NCBI GenBank assembly: GCA_947590905.1
Contig: CANQCU010000016.1
Span: 1 to 37,619, forward strand
Length of the DNA stretch: 37,619 nt
Origin: an uncultured Clostridia bacterium
Lineage (GTDB): Bacteria > Bacillota > Clostridia > TANB77 > CAG-508
Direction of reading: 5' to 3'
Shown piece after piece: positions 10,205 through 17,446 of the stretch (position 1 is the stretch's first letter; each line of letters starts with the position of its first letter). The translations under genes and the position numbers were made by a program. The notes under the pieces are model-generated. The model was not told where the DNA came from. It saw only the letters and a list, made by a program, of their open reading frames with translations, and searched no databases.

Positions 10205-10726
10205 TTATAAATTTATATTTATACAATATTCTAATACATTGCTTTTATCAGTTCCTAAAGCAGAATAAAATTCATCAATTACTTTAGTTTGACCATAACT
10301 TTCTGATATTGTACTAACCATACCTGTTAGAGTTATAGTTTCTCCATTTTCTAAGGCTGAAAGAATAGAACTTTCTTTATTCGTTTCAGTTTTTATGTGT
10401 ACTGCCATGTAATAGCCTTCGTTATATTCTCCATTAATGCGGATAATAAAATAATTGTCGTCATAATTAGTATAAAGTTCATCACTACTAGTACTATGCC
10501 CAGTATAAAAATGTTTATAGACTTCATAAGAATCTTTTTCAATTTTAAAATATTGACTAAATGTTCTATTGCTTTCTAACTGCTCTACAATGTTTGAACT
10601 ATTCAAAGTAATTATTCCTTTATTTTTTGATATAAACATTCCTACAAATGTAAGAACTAAAATAGAAATGATAAAGGCAATAAATATTATTGCTATTATG
10701 GATATTTTCGTAGATTTCATTTTCAT
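10205..10726 (-). CDS. Hypothetical membrane-anchored extracytoplasmic protein
   Basis: 173 residues that I do not recognise. Residues about 7-33 are strongly hydrophobic (ISIIAIIFIAFIISILVLTFVGMF) after a Lys-rich start, so the rest is probably outside the cell with one N-terminal anchor. The outer part has a predicted beta-rich character, with YFIIRINGEY and a GETITLTGMVSTI stretch. A GAAAGGT site lies six bases before the ATG at 10726. It is convergent with gltX and divergent from truA. No CGG codon and no lipobox. Confidence 0.7.
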   Translation of the reverse strand: MKMKSTKISIIAIIFIAFIISILVLTFVGMFISKNKGIITLNSSNIVEQLESNRTFSQYFKIEKDSYEVYKHFYTGHSTSSDELYTNYDDNYFIIRINGEYNEGYYMAVHIKTETNKESSILSALENGETITLTGMVSTISESYGQTKVIDEFYSALGTDKSNVLEYCININL

Positions 10727-10843
10727 TTATACCTTTCATTAAATAAAATATATTTTATTTATAATATCAATTTATTCGTAAATTTTCAATATAATTTTGA
10801 AAGAATCTTTATTCTCTATATTGCTTTAAATATATAGGTAAGC

Positions 10844-10872
10844 TTTACAAACAAGCAAAATTATTATATAAT
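10844..10872 (+). promoter_or_regulatory. Promoter of truA
   Basis: TTTACA (10844-10849), 17 bases, TATAAT (10867-10872), with the truA start 30 bases downstream. Confidence 0.75.
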
Positions 10873-10901
10873 ATATTCTCAAAATAAAACGGAGAATAGA
10901 A

Positions 10902-11640
10902 ATGAGAAATATCAAATTAACAATAGAATATGACGGAAAAGAGTTTGGTGGCTGGCAGAAACAACCTAAATCTTTAAATATTCAAGGAGAAATAGAAAGA
11001 GCCATAAAGCAAATAACAGGCGAAGATGTTGAGCTTAATGCTTCTGGAAGAACAGATGCAGGAGTTCATGCTTTAGGACAAGTTGCAAATTTTAAAACAG
11101 AAAGTAACTTAAGCTTAGAAAAATTTGTTATGGCTTTAAATGCAAACCTTAAAAAATCAATAGTTATAAAAAATGCAGAAGAGGAAAAAGAAGATTTTCA
11201 TGCAAGACTTAGTTCTAAAGAAAAAACATATAGATACATAATAAATAATTCTAAGACTGGAACTGCTATATATAGAGGTTTAGAATATCATATCCCACAA
11301 AAATTAGATGTAGAAAAAATGAAAGTAGCTGTAAAATATTTTGAAGGGACACATGATTTTAAAGCATTTAAAGCAAGTGGAACAAGCAGTAAAAGCAGTG
11401 TAAGAACTATATATAAAGCAGAAATTAGAACTGATGAAGATAGAATAATAATAGAACTTACAGGAAATGGCTTCCTTTATAATATGGTAAGAATAATATC
11501 AGGAACACTTGTAGAAGTTGGACTTCGGTAAGATAGAACCTGATAGAATTCCAGAAATTATAGAAAAAGGAGAAAGAAATTTAGCAGGAAAAACATTACC
11601 CCCACATGCACTTTATTTAGTGGAAGTAAAATATAAATAG
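10902..11640 (+). CDS. truA: tRNA pseudouridine(38-40) synthase TruA, one CGG +1 site
   Basis: TruA makes pseudouridine at positions 38-40 of the tRNA anticodon arm. It begins MRNIKLTIEYDGKEFGGWQ. The catalytic aspartate is in SGRTDAGVHALGQV, and FLYNMVRIISGTLVEVG is the family's C-terminal motif. The open frame stops at 11531 immediately after CGG. Skipping C11526 gives VGLGKIEPDRIPEI and then AGKTLPPHALYLVEVKY, the normal end, for a total of 245 residues. TruA modifies tRNAs in the arm that sets frame maintenance, so it belongs functionally with MiaB in the decoding question. An ACGGAGAATAGAA ribosome site precedes the start. Confidence 0.94.
11526..11528 (+). other. CGG +1 frameshift site in truA
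   Basis: GGA CTT [C] GGT AAG ATA gives V-G-L-G-K-I-E-P. In frame, CGG is followed immediately by TAA, so no in-frame reading of CGG as any amino acid can give the C-terminal 37 residues. Confidence 0.92.
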
Positions 11641-11661
11641 TATAGTTTAATATGATTGAAT

Positions 11662-11806
11662 AACCTGATATGATATTTTATTTTTTGAAACTGCGTAAGC
11701 GATCAACCGTAGCGAAGCGAAGGACGAATGGAGCAACTTACTTATAAATTTAAGATTAGTAAGTTGCGACAGCAAAGTTTCAAAAAATAAAATATTATAT
11801 CAGGTT
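11662..11806. repeat. Structured hairpin element family B, copy 1
   Basis: The outer arms AACCTGATATGATATTTTAT... and ...ATAAAATATTATATCAGGTT are inverted repeats of about 34 bases. They enclose a core shared with the copy at 17188: GCGTAAGCGATCAA, CGTAGCGAAGCGAAG, TGGAGCAACTTAC...GTAAGTTGCGACAGCAAA. The arms differ completely between the two copies but pair within each one. It lies just after truA. Confidence 0.75.
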
Positions 11807-11905
11807 TATTAAAAATATTATATCAGGTTTATTAAAAATATTATATCAGGTTTATTAAAAATATTATATCAGGTTTATTAAAAATATTATATTAGGTTTA
11901 TTATA
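11791..11905 (+). repeat. Tandem repeat, five 23-base units
   Basis: Unit AATATTATATCAGGTTTATTAAA repeated five times, the last with one change (TATTAGG). The first unit is the right arm of the hairpin element ending at 11806, so the array seems to have grown from that arm. Together with the element it fills the 334-base gap between truA and the next gene. Confidence 0.85.
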
Positions 11906-11974
11906 TAAAAAGTAACAAATAAAAAAATTATTCATAATATATGTTAAAAGAGAAATTTTAAGGAGATACATATT

Positions 11975-12325
11975 ATGAGTAATTTTTTATTATTACTTTT
12001 TGCTTTACCAATTGCGACAATAATTATTTCTAGTGTATTAGAAACTGTTTTAAGAAGTCCAATTGCTGTTACTGCACTAGTCTTTGCAATATATTTAATA
12101 GTTGCATTTGCAGCTTTTGATGCAACATTCTTAGTATATGTAATACTTTACACTATACTTGCATTTATTTCAGCAGTTATTACAAGAGCAATTATCAATC
12201 TAATAAATGACGACGAAGATGATGACGATAATGGAAATAACAATGGAAACAATAATGGAAATGATAATAATGGAAATAGTGGTTGTGGCTGTAATAGATA
12301 TTATAATAATAGATATTATAGGTAA
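11975..12325 (+). CDS. Small membrane protein resembling the DUF2651 (YbeF-like) family
   Basis: 116 residues. Three hydrophobic segments (about 3-22, 29-50, 52-75) are followed by an acidic stretch (DDEDDDD), an Asn/Gly-rich low-complexity tract and a Cys/Tyr-rich end (SGCGCNRYYNNRYYR). The membrane part resembles small DUF2651 proteins of Bacillus in size and layout; the function is unknown. The low-complexity tail is probably on the inside or outside face and could bind metal through its Cys pair. GGAGATACATATT precedes the start. No CGG codon. Confidence 0.65.
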   Translation: MSNFLLLLFALPIATIIISSVLETVLRSPIAVTALVFAIYLIVAFAAFDATFLVYVILYTILAFISAVITRAIINLINDDEDDDDNGNNNGNNNGNDNNGNSGCGCNRYYNNRYYR

Positions 12326-12333
12326 ATATAATT

Positions 12334-12356
12334 CACGGACTGCAAAGCAGTCCGTG
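12334..12356. terminator. Bidirectional hairpin between convergent genes
   Basis: CACGGACTGC and GCAGTCCGTG form a perfect 10-bp stem with loop AAA between the plus gene at 11975 and the minus gene at 12365. T-rich sequence lies on the minus-strand side. Confidence 0.65.
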
Positions 12357-12364
12357 GTGCGCTT

Positions 12365-12655
12365 TTAAGATACGGTTATTATAGCCATAAAAATCTCGAT
12401 GAAGAGATTTATGGGCAAAGGTTCGGCCTCACTGACAACATTGATGTACACATCGTAAGGAATATAGCGCGAAGTGTCACCATCGTAGACGCAGGCACAT
12501 TTGGGCGAGACCGTCAAAAGACCGATCTCTTTTTCATCCTTCAGGACAGTGTAGCTACTATCCGCGTTGTTGCACTTTTTCAGATAGTAGCCTTCTGCCT
12601 GAACGTTGGGCGGAAGCTTGGGAGAAGTGACCTGGGACAAGATGTCTTTTGCCAT
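12365..12655 (-). CDS. Unknown GC-rich cassette protein 1
   Basis: 96 residues from the start chosen here; not recognised. Codon use is clearly unlike the neighbours (many C- and G-ending codons such as ATC, GTC, AAG, TAC, CGC). It has its own promoter and a terminator hairpin, so it looks like a self-contained acquired unit. I prefer ATG 12655 (MAKDILSQ). ATG 12667 and a TTG at 12676 are further upstream and sit on or before the AAAGGT site. Two Cys (PKCACVYDG) and no clear signal peptide; the last 15 residues are hydrophobic. No CGG codon, unlike the other three cassettes. Confidence 0.6.
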   Translation of the reverse strand: MAKDILSQVTSPKLPPNVQAEGYYLKKCNNADSSYTVLKDEKEIGLLTVSPKCACVYDGDTSRYIPYDVYINVVSEAEPLPINLFIEIFMAIITVS

Positions 12656-12712
12656 AGCTTTTACCATACCTTTCAAAATATTTTGCTACACGAAGTGTAA
12701 CATTATACAAAT

Positions 12713-12741
12713 ATTATACCATAGATTGTCCAGAGTTGCAA
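12713..12741 (-). promoter_or_regulatory. Promoter of cassette gene 1
   Basis: On the minus strand TTGCAA (12741-12736), 17 bases, TATAAT (12718-12713). The TACACTTCGTGTA hairpin follows in the leader. Confidence 0.7.
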
Positions 12742-12799
12742 TAGCTGTAGCCATAAGGGCGATTATTGCAAATTCAAATAAATTGCTTAAATTAAAATC

Positions 12800-13866
12800 C
12801 TAAATATCAAAATTTAAAAATGTAAAATTTTGTATAAGTAAATAAGTATAAAGAGCGGCAAAACAACCTTGCATAAGTTTCCCAATTATATAAGGTTTTA
12901 TAGAAATATCTGATGTAGATGTAATACTTAAAACTTGAAGTAAGATAGAAATCCCACCAAAACCAAGTAAAAAAGCACATATTACTACATTTACAGATAT
13001 TGCTTTCATAGGTATGTTACATATTATAGAAACGCCATTTGTAAGCTCTACTATACCTGATAAAATTCCAGTTGCAAAAGAAGGAGGAATATTTAGCAGA
13101 GACAATACTGGCGATAAAAATAGAGCTAAAAACTTAAATGCACCAGTATTATTCAAAATAGATATTATAACGCTAAAAAGCATAACAAAGCCACCTATCA
13201 TAATAACAGTATTAATAGAAGACATTATACTGTCTTGCATAATACTTCCCAAAGAATTAAAGGTAGGATATGTTTTTTTATTATTCATTTTATTCAAATT
13301 ATAATTAACTATATTTTTTTCTTTACATTTCCAAAATCTAAAAATAAAACCAACAGTAAGGCAAGCTAAAAGATGAGTCAAAAAAAGTAAAATACCAATA
13401 GTTGTATTTCCAAAAAGAGAAATTCCGAACAGTGCCAATAATAAATAAAGGTCCAGAATTATTAGTAAAAGTAAGAAGTCTTTCACCTTCTTCTTTTGTG
13501 CAAATTCCATTTTTTCTAAAATTAGTTACAATCTTTGCACCAACAGGATATCCACTTATAATTCCCATAATAAGAGGAAAAGCACCTTCGCCAGGCACAT
13601 TGAATAAAGGTCTCATTATCTTATTTAATTTAATTCCTAAAAATTCAATAATATCTGTGTGAGTTAAAAGTTCACAGGCGATAAAGAAAGGTAAAAGAGC
13701 AGGAACGACAGAAGTTACCCAAAGGGATAGACCGATTCTTTGCAGCTTGTAAATTCTGCCTAGAAAAAACAATAAGACCTATTGCAAATAGTACAAAAAT
13801 TATTGACAAAAGATTGTCTTTTAAAGATATAAAAATAAAATTTATTTTAGAAGCTTTAGTTTTCAT
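12800..13866 (-). CDS. ylbJ: Sporulation integral membrane protein YlbJ, two CGG +1 sites
   Basis: YlbJ is a polytopic membrane protein of the nucleoside-recognition (Gate) type, needed for late spore formation. The sequence starts MKTKASKINFIFISLKDN and has many hydrophobic segments. The signature region is VTSVVPALLPFFIACELL, then GEGAFPLIMGIISGYPVGAKI and FTNNSGPLFIIGTVGISLFGN. Two breaks occur at CGG; skipping the C gives AAKNGLSLWVTSVVP and IIGTVGISLFGNTTIG, both YlbJ-like. The joined protein is 354 residues, somewhat short for the family. It lies 39 bases after ytaF on the same strand, so the two form a sporulation operon. Confidence 0.88.
13425..13427 (-). other. CGG +1 frameshift site 2 in ylbJ
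   Basis: Minus strand ACT GTT [C] GGA ATT TCT gives I-G-T-V-G-I-S-L-F-G, the conserved glycine-rich turn. Confidence 0.88.
13732..13734 (-). other. CGG +1 frameshift site 1 in ylbJ
   Basis: Minus strand AAG AAT [C] GGT CTA TCC gives A-K-N-G-L-S-L-W-V. Confidence 0.87.
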
Positions 13867-13905
13867 AGTGGTAGTATATGTTAAAAATTGGAAAATATGA
13901 ATAAG

Positions 13906-14443
13906 CTATAAAAAGAACTTTATTATACCAAAAATTATTAAGACTATTCCAGAAATAGCATTCCATATTGAATCAGAAATAGCAAATTCTTTTACAATTT
14001 CTTTGCCAATCTTAATTCCAATGCATAGGAAAAGTATTTGAAAAATTGCAACTAGTATTGGAAAATAAAAGCTTAAATACCCACCGATACTACTGCCAAT
14101 ACCAATGCATACAGAATCTATTGATAAAGCAATTCCTAAAAGAAAAGCTTCTTTTATATCAATGTCATTAGAATTATCAAAATCAAATGGAATAGGATCG
14201 ATTAATACAATTATACCAATAATTACTAAAATAAAACTGCTAATGAATTTAGTTAAAAATTCAGATAACATTGAAGAAATTACATTTCCAATAAATATAG
14301 AGCAGGTTGAAAAAAATATAGACATAATAATTAAAATAAATTTTGCAAAAAAGCTTAAGCCAGCATTTTTTATGCCATATGTAATACCAATACCAAGTGA
14401 ATCTATACTAACAGATAGAGCAAGTATAAGAGAGCCGAAACAT
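13906..14443 (-). CDS. ytaF: Sporulation membrane protein YtaF (MntP-like), one CGG +1 site at codon 3
   Basis: Six-helix membrane protein of the MntP/YtaF family. The family marker is Asp in a helix: ALSVSIDSLGIG near the N terminus and GIALSIDSVCIGIG in the second half, the two internal repeats. Start: ATGGAGG-AATAT places a GGAGG site 5 bases before ATG 14443. Reading is ATG TTT, then CGG, which leads to a stop within 11 codons. Skipping C14437 gives MFGSLILALSVSIDSLG and joins the open frame to 13906, 178 residues in total. Starting further in, at ATG 14325, would remove the first repeat's Asp helix. Function in sporulation is known only loosely; it precedes ylbJ. Confidence 0.85.
14435..14437 (-). 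other. CGG +1 frameshift site in ytaF, third codon of the gene
   Basis: Minus strand ATG TTT [C] GGC TCT CTT gives M-F-G-S-L-I-L-A-L. This is the only site with a GGC glycine codon and the closest to a start codon. Confidence 0.82.
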
Positions 14444-14578
14444 ATATTCCTCCATTTTAATTCAAACTATATATTTACATAATATGAAAAATATATAGAA
14501 AATGAGATAGAAAAAACAAACATAAAATGAAAAGACAAGCATATATATTACTAAAATGCAAGAAAGGAATGGTGAGTA

Positions 14579-17179
14579 ATGACAAAAGAAAAGTTAGGAA
14601 GAAACATAAGGACAAACTTATCAAAAGGATTAACAGAAGAGGAGGCTGAGGAAAGATTAAAAAAGTATGGAAAAAATAAGCTAGATGATAAAAAACAAGA
14701 GAGCATAATCATTAAATTTTTAAAGCAATTTAATGATTTTATGATAATTATACTAATTGTAGCATCTATCATATCAGCTATAATGGCAAAAATTGACGGG
14801 TCAGGAGACTACATAGAATCGATAATAATCGTAGCAATAGTAGTATTTAATGCAATTATGGGTGTAGTGCAAGAAAACAAAGCAGAAAAATCCTTAGAGG
14901 CATTAAAGAGTATGTCAGCTCCAACATCTAAGGTCATAAGAAATGGAAAACAAAAAATAATACAAGGAGAAGATTTAGTAGTAGGTGATATTGTAATATT
15001 AGAGGCTGGAAATTATGTACCAGCAGATATAGAAATAATTGAAGGGTTTAATTTAAAAATAGATGAATCAATTTTAACAGGAGAAACTGTACCTGTATTA
15101 AAGTCAGAAAATATAAATAGTAGTGATGAAACATTGAATAAAGCATATTTAGGAACAATAGTTGTAAATGGTCATGGAAAAGGGGTAGTTATAGAAACAG
15201 GAATGAATACAAAAGTAGGTGGAATTGCAAAAATTATAATAACAGATGAATCTCCTGAAACACCTATTCAAAGAAAACTAGAAGAAGTTGGAAAAACCTT
15301 AGGAGTAGTTTGCCTTGTAATTTGTTTTGCAATATTTTTAGTAGGCATATTAAAAAAGATACCAGCAAAAGAAATGTTTATGACATCAATAGGACTTGCT
15401 GTTGCAGCAATACCAGAAGGACTTCCAGCAATAGTTACAATAATGCTTTCAATAGGAGTAACAAAAATGGCAAGAAAAAATGCAATAGTTAGAAAACTTG
15501 CAGCAGTTGAAACATTGGGTAGCAGTAGTGTAATATGTTCAGATAAAACAGGAACTTTGACACAAAACAAAATGCAAGTAATAGAAAGCTATGGAAATAC
15601 AGAATTTGTATTAGAGCTTCGGATGCATGTGTACAGATTCAGAAATAACACAAAAAGGAGAAATATTAGGAGATCCAACAGAAAATGCAATAGTTAGCAA
15701 GGCACTAGAATATGGAATAAATAAAGATAGACTTTATTCTAATATGCAAAGAATAAATGAAATACCATTTGATTCAGAAAGAAAGCTAATGTCAACAATA
15801 CATAAGAATGGAAATTGTTATAGAATAATAACAAAAGGGGCACTAGATGTCCTATTAAATAGATGTACAAAGATATATAAAAGTGGAGATATAAAAAGCA
15901 TAACAGAATTAGATAAAAAAGAGATATTATACAAAAATTCAAATATGGCAGATAAAGCGTTAAGAGTACTATGTATAGCATATTTAGATGTAGATATTTT
16001 ACCAAAAGAAATTGATACTAATACAATTGAAAACAACTTGATTTTTGTTCGGACTAATAGGAATGATAGATCCTCCACGCGAAGGAGTAAAAAGCGCAAT
16101 TAGAACATGCAAAAATGCAGGTATAAAAACCGTAATGATAACAGGAGACCATATTGCAACAGCAAAGGCTATTGCAAAAGAATTAGGAATACTAAATGAA
16201 AATTCACTAGCAATAACGGGAAAAGAGTTAGATAGAATACCACAAAATGTTTTAGAAAAAGACATAATGAAATATAGTGTATTTGCAAGAGTTTCACCTG
16301 AACATAAAGTTAGAATAGTAAAAGCTTTTAGATCTACTCGGAAAAATTGTTGCAATGACAGGAGATCGGAGTAAATGATGCACCCGCACTTAAAAATGCA
16401 GATATAGGAATATCAATGGGACTAAATGGAACAGACGTAGCAAAAAATGCATCAGATATGATTTTAACAGATGATAATTTTGTAACAATAGTAGAAGCGG
16501 TTAAGCAAGGAAGAAATATATTTGATAGTATTAGAAAAGCAGTTCACTTTCTAATTGCAACAAATATTGGAGAAATAGTAGTGATATTCTTTGGATTGCT
16601 TTTAGGAATGAATGCACCACTTCTTGCAATACAACTTTTATGGATAAATTTAGTTACAGATTCAATTCCTGCAATAGCTTTAGGCTTAGAGCCAGAAGAT
16701 AAAAATATAATGAACAAAAAACCAAGAGATAGCAAAAAAGGCATATTCTCAGACGGCTTATGGGGTAAAATTATAGTCGAAGGATTTATGATTGGAATAC
16801 TCACGCTTTTTATTTTTAGTGTAGGAAATAGAAAATATGGATTAGAAGTAGCAAGAACAATGGCATTTGTTTCGTTAGGCATAATAGAGCTAATACATAG
16901 CTTCAATATAAGAAGTGAAGAATCAATATTTAAAGTAGGAGTATTTAAAAATAAATATTTAGTGCGGAGCATTTGTATTAGGGCTAATCATGCAAGTACG
17001 GAATAGTAATTATTCCAGTTACTGCAAAAATATTTAATCTAACTGCATTAAATTTAAATCAATGGATGTTTTCATTATTAATATCAGTAATGCCAGTTGT
17101 AATTATGGAATTTCAAAAGAAATTGAATGAGGTATTATTTGGAAAAACGGTATATGAATATAAAGTAATTAGGGAATAG
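14579..17179 (+). CDS. Calcium-type P-type ATPase (type II), six CGG +1 sites
   Basis: Ion-pumping P-type ATPase of the SERCA/PMCA-like bacterial group. Landmarks: the actuator motif ILTGETVPV, the M4 ion site AAIPEGLPAIVT, phosphorylation site CSDKTGTLTQNK (D322), GDPTENA in the nucleotide domain, MIDPPREGV, VMITGDH, TGDGVNDAPALKNADIG (D595) and M5-M6 with NIGEIVV and LWINLVTDSIPAIALGLEP. The frame breaks six times, at CGG 15620, 16050, 16339, 16367, 16965 and 16999; each is repaired by skipping the C. Spacing between sites is an exact multiple of three once each C is removed. The joined protein is 864 residues with a normal C-terminal membrane region ending FGKTVYEYKVIRE. Ca2+ is the likely ion from the PEGLP motif, though Mn2+ is possible. 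An AAGAAAGGAATGGTGAGTA ribosome site precedes the ATG. Confidence 0.94.
15620..15622 (+). other. CGG +1 frameshift site 1 in P-type ATPase
   Basis: GAG CTT [C] GGA TGC ATG TGT gives E-L-G-C-M-C-T-D, followed by GEILGDPTENA. Confidence 0.88.
16050..16052 (+). other. CGG +1 frameshift site 2 in P-type ATPase
   Basis: TTT GTT [C] GGA CTA ATA GGA gives F-V-G-L-I-G-M-I-D-P-P-R, a universal P-type ATPase segment. Confidence 0.93.
16339..16341 (+). other. CGG +1 frameshift site 3 in P-type ATPase
   Basis: TCT ACT [C] GGA AAA ATT GTT gives R-S-T-G-K-I-V-A-M-T-G-D, only 27 bases before the next site. Confidence 0.9.
16367..16369 (+). other. CGG +1 frameshift site 4 in P-type ATPase, inside TGDGVNDAP
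   Basis: GGA GAT [C] GGA GTA AAT GAT gives T-G-D-G-V-N-D-A-P-A-L. The C falls between the invariant Asp and the invariant Gly of the catalytic motif, which fixes the restored residue as glycine. Confidence 0.96.
16965..16967 (+). other. CGG +1 frameshift site 5 in P-type ATPase
   Basis: TTA GTG [C] GGA GCA TTT gives Y-L-V-G-A-F-V-L-G-L in a transmembrane helix. Confidence 0.88.
16999..17001 (+). other. CGG +1 frameshift site 6 in P-type ATPase
   Basis: CAA GTA [C] GGA ATA GTA gives M-Q-V-G-I-V-I-I-P-V, 34 bases after site 5. In frame a TAG comes two codons later. Confidence 0.88.
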
Positions 17180-17187
17180 TATTATAT

Positions 17188-17337
17188 AAAAAGAGAAGAA
17201 ATAATTTATTTTTTAAAGATGCGTAAGCGATCAAACGTAGCGAAGCGAAGTGCGATATGGAGCAACTTACATTTAAAAATTTATTTTGTAAGTTGCGACA
17301 GCAAATCTTTTAAAAATAAATTATTTCTTCTCTTTTA
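17188..17337. repeat. Structured hairpin element family B, copy 2
   Basis: Outer arms AAAAGAGAAGAAATAATTTA... and ...TAAATTATTTCTTCTCTTTT form a 30-plus-bp stem. The core matches the copy at 11662 in GCGTAAGCGATCAA, CGTAGCGAAGCGAAG, TGGAGCAACTTAC and GTAAGTTGCGACAGCAAA, and has its own AACTTAC/GTAAGTT inner hairpin. It sits right after the P-type ATPase, so the arms may be that gene's terminator. Confidence 0.75.
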
Positions 17338-17446
17338 TTCTAATTTCAATTTATAAATAATTTCATAATTAAATTCAGAATATTTTTCTTGATTTCTGTG
17401 GAGCAGTATAGTAGAATATAATATGAAAATTAGGGAGGAATAAACC

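Noticed and set aside
11791-11905. CRISPR array
   Set aside because: The five repeats are directly adjacent without unique spacers, and no cas gene is present.
12606-12803. Plus-strand ORF across the cassette 1 promoter region
   Set aside because: It overlaps the better-supported minus-strand gene and its promoter and has no ribosome site.
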